Shown: positions 35,090 to 42,703, counted from the first letter of the stretch. The stretch is 64,000 bases of DNA from DATAEG01 sp963703085 (GCA_963703085.1 OY969789.1:682001-746000); one strand, 5' to 3'. The notes: generated by a model from the letters alone, not told the origin. Made by a program: numbers and translations.

Positions 35090-35162
35090 GGGGCCGTAGC
35101 CCAATGGCAGAGGCACACGGTTTAGGTCCGTGCCAGTGAGGGTTCGACTCCCTCCGGCCCTA
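35090..35162 (+). tRNA. Atypical short-armed tRNA-Leu (anticodon TAG)
   Basis: A 73-nt cloverleaf folds: acceptor GGGGCCG with CGGCCCT (one G-T), D arm GCC/GGC, anticodon stem CACGG/CCGTG, loop TTTAGGT, T arm GAGGG/CCCTC with TTCGACT, discriminator A. The anticodon TAG reads CUA (Leu), but the variable region is only CCAGT (5 nt). Leu tRNAs normally have a long variable arm, so this is class I in shape. Its 3' end is repeated at 36168-36184. It may be functional, mischarged or a relic. Confidence 0.75.
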
Positions 35163-35166
35163 CTTG
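35150..35166 (+). repeat. 17-bp direct repeat, left copy (tRNA-Leu 3' end)
   Basis: CCCTCCGGCCCTACTTG covers the T stem 3' strand, the acceptor 3' strand and four bases after the tRNA. An identical copy stands at 36168-36184. This is the pattern of att sites at tRNA ends or of a target duplication. Confidence 0.88.
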
Positions 35167-36167
35167 TGCGATGTCTCGGGACATCGTGCACAGATGTCTC
35201 GCGACATAGTGAACACCCTCAGTTCGTTGGTGGGGGTGTTTTTTGTTGGGGCTGGTAGTCGCGGGTGGGATCGAGTTGGAAGTCGCGTAGCGGTTGGCCG
35301 CTGGTGGGTGATGATGCGGATGTGCAGGTCGTGCACGAGGACGAGGACTGGTGGTGCCGGCGTGGGTGTCGGCCGATGCCGATGTGGTGTAGGCGGCTGT
35401 TGTAACGCAGGGTGAGCTTGCCGTCAGAGTCGATTTTGTCGTGGCGGATGCGGTAGTGGCCGTCGCTGAGCGCGATGCCGCTGGCGGCCGCTTTGGGACG
35501 CGCTGGCATAGACCTGTGACGGGGTGGCGTCGGTGCAGTGCTCGGTGCGGTCGGATGGGTGTTGTAGTAGTCGCGGAAGGCGTCGAGCTGGTGTTGCAGG
35601 TCGATGATCGTCGGCTGCTAGTGGCTGGGCTCGCTAGCCACTTCTTGAGTGTCTGTTGGAAGCGTTCGACTTTGCCGCAGGTGGTGCGGGTGGTTAGGGC
35701 CGGGAGTCTTCTGGGTGAACGTGCAGGCGGGCCAGTTCGGCTTGCAGGGTGATCGCGAGTTTCACGCGGCCGTTGGCGAAGCGGACGGTGTAGACGGTGC
35801 CGTTGTCGGTCAAGACGGAGGCCGGGATTGCCGTAGTTGGCTAGCGATGGCGCGGTAGGAGGCATCGACGATCGGGGGCTGTGAACACGGTCGGCGGGCA
35901 GTGCTGGCCAGGCACGTAGCCGGGAGTGGTCGTCGAGCCAGCTGCAGGATCTCCACGTCCGAGGCCGTCGGCCAGGCTGCTAGTGAGTGATGTCGGACTG
36001 CCAGCGTCTCGTTGGGCTGTGCGGCTAGCGAAACGGACGTAGCTGGCTTCGGGCCGCTTGTGCGGTTGCGGGGTGACGAACCCGCGCGCGGTCAGCATCC
36101 GGCCAGATCGTCGACACCGACGGGCGTCTGCCTGGTGGCCGTGCTGCCAGGTGCGCGGCGATCGTGG
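35165..36167 (-). mobile_element. Decayed IS481-family element
   Basis: The segment between the 17-bp repeats holds IS481-type transposase remains plus one end sequence at 35165-35217 made of two stem-loops (GATGTCTCGGGACATC and ATGTCTCGCGACAT). No matching end is found at the right side, where the transposase N-terminal coding is cut at the repeat. Base composition is lower in G+C in places. It is inactive. Confidence 0.75.
35219..36165 (-). pseudogene. IS481 family transposase, frameshifted and truncated
   Basis: Fragments in three frames line up as one IS481 transposase: an N-terminal HTH end (ATIAAHLAARPPGRRPSVST), TARGFVTPQPHKRP, LADG with the DDE-core region, then CGKVERFQQTLKKWL, and the C-terminal tail RIRHDKIDSDGKLTLRY with LHHIGIGR and LDPTRDYQP. 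At least three frameshifts and stop codons break it, and the N-terminus is missing. Orientation is minus throughout. Confidence 0.78.
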
Positions 36168-36184
36168 CCCTCCGGCCCTACTTG
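36168..36184 (+). repeat. 17-bp direct repeat, right copy
   Basis: It is identical to 35150-35166 and marks the right limit of the decayed element. The sequence after it (CAGGAGTG) would have followed tRNA-Leu before insertion. Confidence 0.88.
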
Positions 36185-36238
36185 CAGGAGTGTCCGGAGT
36201 GGTCGGGATCGGCCGGGTCGCAGCGTAATCTCTCGACC

Positions 36239-37009
36239 ATGTGGCCGAACGACCCCCAGCAGCCCCCTACCGGTGGATACCCGCAGGTCCCGCCGCAGCC
36301 GCCTACCGCCGGCTACCCGCAGGTGCCCCCGCAGCCGCCTACCGCCGGCTACCCGCAGGGCCCGCAGTCGCCGTACGGCCTGCCTCCGCTGGGCCCGCCG
36401 CGGCGCAACTCGACCGGGCCGGTTACTGCGTCGCTGATCGCGATGGGCCTCGTCCTGGTGATGACGATCGTGTCGTTCGCTGTCGCGCACAGTGATACGA
36501 AGACGTCCGGAAGCGGGCAACTCCCGGGTGCGCCGACGGGCCAGCCGACACTGGGCCAGAACGGCCCGCAGGGACGCTCCAGTGGCGACCAGAACGGCGG
36601 CACGACCAGCTCAGTGCCGACCACCCCGACCTATACCCCAAGCACCGAACAGACGACGCCCAGTACCGAGCCGACCACGCCCCAGGGCCCGACGCTGAAC
36701 ACCACCAGGATCAACAACACGATCGACGAGTTCTTCTGGGGTCTGCTGTATCACGACGTGACCAGGGTCAAAGCAGTCAGTTGCCCGGCGCGGCGGCACG
36801 ACTTCGACAAGGGCACTTACATCTACGGCAAGGAGGTCTACAAGTGGCACTACACGTACCGCGTCACTCCGGGCCTCAGCTATGTCGACGTCCCGGTCAA
36901 GGTCACGCTGCGCAATCCCAGTAGCGGTGCGATCGGCGGATCGTGGAACTACACCTGGGTGGTCGAGCTCGTGGGCAGCACGTACTACATGTGCGGCGTG
37001 CGCGACTGA
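36239..37009 (+). CDS. Proline-rich single-pass membrane protein of unknown function
   Basis: This 256-residue protein begins with a cytoplasmic Pro/Gln/Tyr-rich segment of three 12-residue repeats (PPQPPTAGYPQV type). A helix follows (about residues 61-83), then a Ser/Thr/Pro/Gly-rich stretch and a folded C-terminal domain (IDEFFWGLLYHDVTRVKAVSCP to YTWVVELVGSTYYMCGVRD) with two cysteines that could pair outside the cell. The C-domain resembles small lipoprotein/NTF2-like exported domains. It is the first gene after the mobile element. Confidence 0.7.
   Translation: MWPNDPQQPPTGGYPQVPPQPPTAGYPQVPPQPPTAGYPQGPQSPYGLPPLGPPRRNSTGPVTASLIAMGLVLVMTIVSFAVAHSDTKTSGSGQLPGAPTGQPTLGQNGPQGRSSGDQNGGTTSSVPTTPTYTPSTEQTTPSTEPTTPQGPTLNTTRINNTIDEFFWGLLYHDVTRVKAVSCPARRHDFDKGTYIYGKEVYKWHYTYRVTPGLSYVDVPVKVTLRNPSSGAIGGSWNYTWVVELVGSTYYMCGVRD
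36293..36358 (+). repeat. 36-bp tandem repeat inside the proline-rich gene
   Basis: Two identical 30-nt blocks (36293-36322 and 36329-36358) recur with a period of 36 bp; a third diverged copy precedes them. They encode PPQPPTAGYPQ units. Confidence 0.85.
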
Positions 37010-37134
37010 CCTCACACCAGCGCGGGAAATCCGGTTGCCGTCCCAGCGGCTCGGCTGCACACTTCCCAGCACAGCACGGGCACGGCGCACCAGGCAGGCG
37101 CCGCACGGCGATCGCGAGTCGAGGAGGTAACGCC

Positions 37135-37188
37135 ATGGATGGCTTGACCAGCACCCGCGTCCTCGACCCGGCAATGCCCCTGCAGTAG
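37135..37188 (+). CDS. 17-codon ORF with strong ribosome site upstream of rioA
   Basis: ATG 37135 stands six bases after GAGGAGGTAA, a near-perfect Shine-Dalgarno. The frame encodes MDGLTSTRVLDPAMPLQ and stops 48 bp before the RIO kinase. No relation to a known peptide is recognised. It may be a leader peptide, an independent small protein, or a chance ORF. Confidence 0.35.
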   Translation: MDGLTSTRVLDPAMPLQ

Positions 37189-37236
37189 CCCAGCGCTCCT
37201 GCGGACGGGTCGACCACCGATCCGCAAGGAGCAGCA

Positions 37237-38133
37237 ATGCAGTTCGATGATTCCGACCCTGGCCAGGAACCCCAGGCCGCTGAACCCGAACCAACCGGCG
37301 AGAGCGTCGTACCGATCACCCGCCGCCGACCGCGGTTGTCAGAATGGAACGAGTCCGAGTTCGACGAGCCGGCCTGGTCGACCTGGCCGGATTCCACCCA
37401 CGGGCCCACGCCCTTCCCGCACTGGCTAGTCACGTCGGCCAATGCGGTGGATGCTGAGCTGGGCATCCTGAAGAGCGGCAAGGAGGCCGACGTCCATCTG
37501 TTGGCCCGCGGGCTGGTCGGCGAACCGGAGATCTTGCTGGCAGTCAAGCGCTACCGCCCGCCGCAGAAACGGATGTTCCACCGCGATGCGGGTTACGTCG
37601 AGGGACGCCGGGAACGGCGCAGCCGGGAAAGCCGGGCGATGACCACCCGCACCGATTACGGTCGCGATCTGCTGGCTGGGCGCTGGGCCCAGGCGGAGTT
37701 CGACGCGCTGAGCACGCTCTGGTCACTCGGCGCGCCGGTGCCCTACCCGGTACAGCTGTCCGGGCAGGAATTGATGATGGAGTTTCTGGGCAGCCCGGAC
37801 GGTATTGCCGCGCCCCGCCTCGCGCAGTGCCGCCTCACCCCGGCAGCAGCTGCTGACCTCTTCGACCAGCTGCGCGACGCGCTGGTCCTGCTGACCCGCG
37901 AAGGCTTCGCGCACGGCGACCTGTCTGCTTACAACCTGCTCGTCGACGACGGCCGGCTGGTGCTCATCGACCTGCCGCAGATCGTCGACATCGCCACCAA
38001 TCCGCGGGGGCCGGAATTCCTGCACCGCGACTGCGCCAACGTCTGCGCCTGGTTCCGCTCGCACGGTTACCCAGCGGCCGAGACCGAGGAACTTTTCGGC
38101 GACCTGATGGCCGAGGCCGTCGCCAGCTGGTGA
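37237..38133 (+). CDS. RIO-type atypical serine kinase
   Basis: This 298-residue RIO kinase has the nucleotide loop segment LKSGKEADVHLLA, the ATP lysine in LLAVKRYRP, the catalytic loop HGDLSAYNLLVDDG and the metal-binding VLIDLPQIVD. RIO1 proteins in archaea and eukaryotes act in small-subunit maturation; bacterial targets are unknown. A 60-residue acidic N-terminus precedes the core. AAGGAG lies at 37224-37229. A hairpin follows the stop codon. Confidence 0.9.
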   Translation: MQFDDSDPGQEPQAAEPEPTGESVVPITRRRPRLSEWNESEFDEPAWSTWPDSTHGPTPFPHWLVTSANAVDAELGILKSGKEADVHLLARGLVGEPEILLAVKRYRPPQKRMFHRDAGYVEGRRERRSRESRAMTTRTDYGRDLLAGRWAQAEFDALSTLWSLGAPVPYPVQLSGQELMMEFLGSPDGIAAPRLAQCRLTPAAAADLFDQLRDALVLLTREGFAHGDLSAYNLLVDDGRLVLIDLPQIVDIATNPRGPEFLHRDCANVCAWFRSHGYPAAETEELFGDLMAEAVASW

Positions 38134-38152
38134 TCGCCGGGCCGCGGGCGCT

Positions 38153-38234
38153 GCCGAGGGGGAGCTTCTGGCGGCCGAGGGGGAGCTTCTGGCCACTTCG
38201 CCCGGCGTGTCGCGACCAGAACCTCCCCCTCGGC
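38153..38234. terminator. Repeat-and-hairpin between convergent rioA and MBL-Rieske genes
   Basis: The 19-bp unit GCCGAGGGGGAGCTTCTGG occurs at 38153-38171 and 38174-38192, and its inverse with one mismatch occurs at 38216-38234, giving a 19-bp stem with a 23-nt loop. A further 15-bp direct repeat (GAGACCGATCAGGCG) follows at 38235 and 38260. It probably ends transcription from both sides. Confidence 0.7.
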
Positions 38235-38276
38235 GAGACCGATCAGGCGAGCGAGCAGGCGAGACCGATCAGGCGG

Positions 38277-39824
38277 TCAGGAGAGCTGCTGGGCGCGTAG
38301 GTCGTGCCCGACGCTGGAGAGGCACTTGCCGTCCGAGAGTCGCCACCGCCAGCCGTGCATCTGGCAGGTCAACACGCCACCGTCGATGTGCCCGAAGCGG
38401 CTCAGGTCGGCCTTGAGGTGCGGGCAGCGCTTCTGCACCTCCCAGCCGCCGAGCTCGATCGACTCGGCGGCCTGCGCCGCGTTCGATTCGATGAACCAGC
38501 CCTCCGCGTACTGGAGCCGCTCCTCGGACAGGCACTTGAAGAACGCGTAGATGAATTCGTTGTACGGGCCGACCCGGCGGGCGGAGAACCGGCAGGACAA
38601 GAAGAGGCTGTTCACCCAGTCGATCTCGTGCTCGTAGACCAACTGCTCGAGATAGGCGCGCCGGGTGGTGAAGGCATAGCGCACCTTCTCCTCGGCGTAG
38701 GGGCGCACCTCGCGGGCAACGAAGTCGATGATGAGGTCGACGTCGCCGCGCTCGGCGTCTTCACCGGTGAGCCGGACACCGCCGTTGATGCCGTCGGCCA
38801 TCACCACGGCTTCCTGCAGCAGCGGCGTGAACCACGCCGAGATCTCGGCAAACAGGTCGATCTCGGGATGTGCCCACGTCTTCTTCTCCGCCTCGACGGC
38901 GGGCTGCTTACGCGCTTGGTACGCGCGCAGGTACTTCTCCTTGTCGGCGAAGATCGCGGCGACCTCGGCGTCGGACACCGGGTGGGTCACCGGGCAACCG
39001 GGCTGGGCGGGCTCGGCGACGGTGCCGGGCAGCAATACGCGCACGTTGTCCCGACCTTGCTCGGTCATCCAGTCGGCGAAGACCATCTGATCCGGGAAGA
39101 TGTTCGAGTCGTCGCCGTAGATGTCGTTGAAGCCCCAGAGTTCCTCGTCGAGGAAGCACGGCGGCCCGGCGATCGGGAACACCCACTCGGCCTTCAGGTC
39201 GTCGATGTAGCGCAGCGTGCGGTCGAACTGCCGATCCCGCTTCTGCTTGCCCAGCGCCTGCTTGGCCCGCTTCGGCAGTTCGTAGACCATCGGGAACCAG
39301 ATGGCCCCGGAGAACTGCAACATGTGCACCTGCACCGGGCCGAGTTCGGCGAAGGTGCTCAGATCAGACGGGCGCGCGTCGTTCTGGTTCAGCAGAGTGG
39401 TGGTGCCGTCACTCAACCAGAGCGACGAGTCGCCGATCGGTCCGTCGGTCGGGCTGATCAGCGACTGGATCATCACCTGCAGGCCGTCCAGCTCGAACAC
39501 TTCGCCGGACGTCGTACTGATGATCGAGTGGAAGCCCAGATCACGCAGCGCGTCCTCGAGCTCGCTGGTCGGGAACTCCGGCAACAGCACCGTCGCCTTC
39601 TTGCTGATGTGCTTGGCGAGGTTGATCGGGTCGAAGTGGTCGTGGTGCAGGTGGCTGAGGTACAGGTAGTCGCACTTGCCGATGGAGTCCCAGTCCAGCT
39701 CACTGTTGTCCGGGAACGGGAACCAGGAGCCGAAGTACGCCGGGTTCACCCAAGGATCAGTGAGAATGCTGCCCTGCGCGGTCTCGATCAGCGCGCTGGC
39801 GTGGCCCAGTCCGGTAACTCTCAT
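38277..39824 (-). CDS. MBL-fold/Rieske [2Fe-2S] fusion protein
   Basis: The N-terminal domain of this 515-residue protein is metallo-beta-lactamase like: GLGHASALIET, TDPW, SHLHHDHFDP. The C-terminal part has a Rieske site (CPHL then CQMHGW). A middle region has no clear family. The layout recalls CMP-sialic acid hydroxylase-like and UlaG-type enzymes. It could hydroxylate or hydrolyse an unknown substrate with electrons from a reductase such as the FAD protein at 27.8 kb, which is speculation. Confidence 0.85.
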   Translation of the reverse strand: MRVTGLGHASALIETAQGSILTDPWVNPAYFGSWFPFPDNSELDWDSIGKCDYLYLSHLHHDHFDPINLAKHISKKATVLLPEFPTSELEDALRDLGFHSIISTTSGEVFELDGLQVMIQSLISPTDGPIGDSSLWLSDGTTTLLNQNDARPSDLSTFAELGPVQVHMLQFSGAIWFPMVYELPKRAKQALGKQKRDRQFDRTLRYIDDLKAEWVFPIAGPPCFLDEELWGFNDIYGDDSNIFPDQMVFADWMTEQGRDNVRVLLPGTVAEPAQPGCPVTHPVSDAEVAAIFADKEKYLRAYQARKQPAVEAEKKTWAHPEIDLFAEISAWFTPLLQEAVVMADGINGGVRLTGEDAERGDVDLIIDFVAREVRPYAEEKVRYAFTTRRAYLEQLVYEHEIDWVNSLFLSCRFSARRVGPYNEFIYAFFKCLSEERLQYAEGWFIESNAAQAAESIELGGWEVQKRCPHLKADLSRFGHIDGGVLTCQMHGWRWRLSDGKCLSSVGHDLRAQQLS

Positions 39825-39897
39825 CAGTGCTGCGTGTGCCTCTCCGCTCGACGATCTGCCTCCACGGTAACCAAGGCACTCGACCCGGCCCGCACCG

Positions 39898-39959
39898 TCC
39901 CGCGATGATCAAGGTGGATTGGCTGCCGGGGCGACCAATCCACCTTGATCATCGCGGGA
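39898..39959. repeat. Palindrome, GATGATCAAGG family, copy 2
   Basis: Arms of 25 bp (starting TCCCGCGATGATCAAGG) flank a 12-nt loop. The right arm contains the TGA stop of rdgB. The next gene downstream is the MBL-Rieske gene on the same strand, so it may act as a terminator and processing stem. Confidence 0.9.
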
Positions 39960-40554
39960 GGACGGCGGCGAGGAGCGGGGCGAGCGCGCGCAAGGCCTGG
40001 CCGCGGTGGCTGATGGCGTCCTTCGCCTCGTCGGTGAGCTCTGCGCTGGTCAGCTGCTGCCCCTCGGGGACGAAGATGGGGTCGTAACCGAACCCGTTGC
40101 TGCCGCGCGGGGTGCGGATGAGGTGCCCGGCCAGCACGCCCTCGACCACCTGCTCGGCACCGTCGGACCCGATCAGCGCCGCCGCGCAGACGAACCGGGC
40201 GCTGAGCCGCTCATCCGGAACGTCAGCGACTTGCTCAAGTACCAGCTGCAGATTGGCCACATCGTCATGCGCCTTGCCGGCCCAGCGGGCCGAGAGCACG
40301 CCGGGCATTCCGTTCAGCGCGTCGACGCAGAGACCGGAATCGTCGGCAACGGTGACCAGCCCGGTGCGCCGGTGCGCCTCACGCGCCTTGATCAACGCGT
40401 TGTCGGCGAACGTGGCACCGCTCTCCGGCACTTCGTCGAAGGCCGGGACGTCGTCGAGTCCGAGCACCTCGATGTCCGCCAGCGGCGCGATGATGCGGCG
40501 CAGCTCGATCAGCTTGTGGGCGTTGCGGGAGGCCAGCAGGACCTGCGCACTCAT
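39949..40554 (-). CDS. rdgB: Non-canonical purine NTP pyrophosphatase RdgB/HAM1
   Basis: This 201-residue housecleaning enzyme hydrolyses ITP, dITP and XTP. Motifs are LLASRNAHKLIELR, the FADNALIKA segment, VADDSGLCVDAL, SARWAG and GFGYDPIFVPEG. Its ATG overlaps the stop of rph (ATGA), and the stop codon falls inside a long palindrome. The rph-rdgB pair is conserved in mycobacteria. Confidence 0.95.
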   Translation of the reverse strand: MSAQVLLASRNAHKLIELRRIIAPLADIEVLGLDDVPAFDEVPESGATFADNALIKAREAHRRTGLVTVADDSGLCVDALNGMPGVLSARWAGKAHDDVANLQLVLEQVADVPDERLSARFVCAAALIGSDGAEQVVEGVLAGHLIRTPRGSNGFGYDPIFVPEGQQLTSAELTDEAKDAISHRGQALRALAPLLAAVLPR

Positions 40555-41273
40555 CGCGCGAGTGCTTCGCGCTGTGCCTCCGCCAGTGCTGCACAGCCAC
40601 CCAGCGCCAGCTCGAGCAGCGCGTCCAGTTCGTCGCGGCGGAACGGGGCGCCCTCGGCGGTCCCCTGTACCTCCACGAACTCGCCGGCCTCGGTGCACAC
40701 GACATTCATGTCGGTCTCCGCCGTCACGTCCTCCTCGTACATCAGGTCCAGCCGCGGTTCGCCGTCGATGATGCCCACCGACACGGCGGCAACGGAGGTG
40801 ACCAGCGGGTTCGGCTTCGACAGCGACCCGCGCTCAGCGAGCCAGGCCACTGCGTCGGCCAGGGCGACGTAGGAGCCGGTGATCGCCGCGGTGCGGGTGC
40901 CGCCGTCCGCCTGCAACACGTCACAGTCGATCGCGACGGAGTTCTCGCCCAGCGCGGAAAGGTCGATGGCGGCGCGCAGCGAGCGGCCGATCAGTCGAGA
41001 GATCTCGTGGGTGCGGCCGCCGATCTTGCCGCGGACCGACTCGCGGTCGTTACGGGTGTTCGTCGCCCGCGGCAGCATCGAGTATTCGGCGGTGACCCAG
41101 CCCAGCCCGCTGCCCCGCCGCCACCGCGGCACGCCTTGGGTGACCGACGCGGCGCACAGCACCTTGGTGTCGCCGAACTCCACCAACGCAGAGCCCTCCG
41201 CGTGCTTCTGCCAGTGGCGGGTGATGGTGACTGGACGGAGCTGATCGGCCGCGCGGCCGTCGGGGCGAGACAT
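40551..41273 (-). CDS. rph: Ribonuclease PH
   Basis: This 240-residue phosphorolytic 3'-5' exoribonuclease trims tRNA 3' ends. Typical blocks are MSRPDGRAADQLRPV, GWVTAEYSMLPRATNTR, IGRSLRAAIDL and DCDVLQADGGTRTAAITG. The sequence is complete and starts at ATG 41273. It forms a unit with rdgB and is divergent from an ECF sigma gene. Confidence 0.96.
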   Translation of the reverse strand: MSRPDGRAADQLRPVTITRHWQKHAEGSALVEFGDTKVLCAASVTQGVPRWRRGSGLGWVTAEYSMLPRATNTRNDRESVRGKIGGRTHEISRLIGRSLRAAIDLSALGENSVAIDCDVLQADGGTRTAAITGSYVALADAVAWLAERGSLSKPNPLVTSVAAVSVGIIDGEPRLDLMYEEDVTAETDMNVVCTEAGEFVEVQGTAEGAPFRRDELDALLELALGGCAALAEAQREALAR

Positions 41274-41399
41274 GTCGCGACCCTATCTTCCGGATCGGAC
41301 CCCGCTGCGGCTCGCCCGCTCGAGGCATCCCGGCGATGTGCCCGCACCGGTTTTGACGATGCCGGTAACCGTGCGGTCTGTGCCGGACACTGATCAGTT

Positions 41400-41951
41400 G
41401 TGCAGGACAAGACCGCCGCGCAGCGCCGGGCCGACTTCGAGGCACTCTACGAACGGCGCTTCGCCGAGGTCACCCGCTACGTGCGGAGGCGGGTGGAGCC
41501 GGCGGCGGCGGAGGACGCGGTCTCCGAAGTCTTCCTGGTTGCCTGGCGACGGTTGTCCGAGATCCCGGCAGCACCCGCTGAACGTGCCTGGCTGCTGGCC
41601 ACCGCCCGCAAGATCCTCGCCAACAGCTACCGCAGCCGGCAGCGTCGCGAAGCGCTGGTCGAGCGGCTGATCACCGACCACGCCACTGTGCCGTTGTCGG
41701 ATCCGGCTGAGGCGGTACTCGACCGACTCCGAGTGCGGGGTGTGCTCGACTCGCTCTCCACCACCGACCAGGAAATGTTGCGACTGGCCGAGTGGGAGCA
41801 GCTGGCGCCGGGTGAGATTGCCACGGTGCTCGGTTGCAGCACCGCCGCGGCCAAGGTTCGGCTGCATCGGTCCAGAAAGCGATTCGCCCACGCGCTCGCG
41901 GCCGCCGCACCGGTCGCCACCCACTCCGACACGATCGAGGTACACCCATGA
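41400..41951 (+). CDS. ECF RNA polymerase sigma factor
   Basis: This 183-residue sigma has region 2 in EALYERRFAEVTRYVRRRVEPAAAEDAVSEVFLVAWRRL and region 4 in LDSLSTTDQEMLRLAEWEQLAPGEIATVLGCSTAAAKVRLHRSRKRF. GTG 41400 has no Shine-Dalgarno, so a leaderless message is possible. Its stop overlaps the ATG of the following membrane protein (ATGA), a usual sigma/anti-sigma arrangement. It interrupts the otherwise mycobacterial order. Confidence 0.92.
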   Translation: MQDKTAAQRRADFEALYERRFAEVTRYVRRRVEPAAAEDAVSEVFLVAWRRLSEIPAAPAERAWLLATARKILANSYRSRQRREALVERLITDHATVPLSDPAEAVLDRLRVRGVLDSLSTTDQEMLRLAEWEQLAPGEIATVLGCSTAAAKVRLHRSRKRFAHALAAAAPVATHSDTIEVHP

Positions 41952-42703
41952 GAGACGACATCGCCGAAGCCATGCACGCTCTTCGCGACGCAGATCCGGC
42001 TGCGGGAGCACAGATCACCGCCGAACCTTCCGGGCTGCGCACCATCGTCGACGGCTCGGCCGACGACGTCCTGCCGACAGTTGCTCCAGTTGCTCCAGTT
42101 GCTCCGGACACCGGTAGCCGGACCCGCTCGGTGCTGTCGGTCTTCGCGGCCGCAGCCTGTACTGCGGTGCTGGCCGTTGTCGGGCTGCACCCCGGTTCGA
42201 CCCGTCCCAAAGCGGATCAACGGGCGCGCCTGCACGCGCTGTCGGCCACCACGTCAGCATCTGTCAGCACTGCTCGACTCGCATTGCGGGTGGGCGACCT
42301 GGCCGATCCGACGGCGTTCAACAAGGCGGCCGCGGCTCGCGGGCTTCGAGCAACGGCCACGCTCGCACCGAGGACCACCATCGCTGTCCTGCCTACGTTT
42401 CCGGGGCCGGCTCCCGTCTGCCGCGCCGATCAGCGATACCCGGAGTGGACGAAGGCCGGTACGGCGCTCACCTTCCCTGCTCAAGGCACCCTGCCCGAAG
42501 GCGGGCACGGCGGCGGGATCCTGCACATCGTCCTGGTCAACCTTCCGGCGGCCATCCTGACCGATCCGCAGGCAGTGGTGTTCTGGCTGGATTCGACGCC
42601 GGTGCCGATCCATGTGGAAATCATGCGTGGCTCGTCCGCGAGTGGCGTCGCGGATACCAGCGTGAGCATTGCGGCACCCACCTCCTCGTGCCGGATCCCC
42701 TAG
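41948..42703 (+). CDS. Membrane partner of the ECF sigma factor (anti-sigma candidate)
   Basis: The cytoplasmic part of this 251-residue protein (residues 1-55) is acidic and helical and lacks the HxxxCxxC zinc motif. One helix (SVLSVFAAAACTAVLAVVGL) crosses the membrane. The outside domain has one internal cysteine (VCRADQRYPEW) and one near the C-terminus (SSCRIP). Its ATG is coupled to the sigma gene. I infer an anti-sigma factor from this arrangement alone. Confidence 0.7.
   Translation: MRDDIAEAMHALRDADPAAGAQITAEPSGLRTIVDGSADDVLPTVAPVAPVAPDTGSRTRSVLSVFAAAACTAVLAVVGLHPGSTRPKADQRARLHALSATTSASVSTARLALRVGDLADPTAFNKAAAARGLRATATLAPRTTIAVLPTFPGPAPVCRADQRYPEWTKAGTALTFPAQGTLPEGGHGGGILHIVLVNLPAAILTDPQAVVFWLDSTPVPIHVEIMRGSSASGVADTSVSIAAPTSSCRIP

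Noticed and set aside
35165..36167. Intact IS481 insertion sequence
   Set aside because: The transposase is frameshifted several times, lacks its N-terminus and has no right inverted repeat.
40380..40400. Another GATCAAGG palindrome copy
   Set aside because: CGCCTTGATCAACGCG here is coding sequence of rdgB (LIKAREA) with no second arm.
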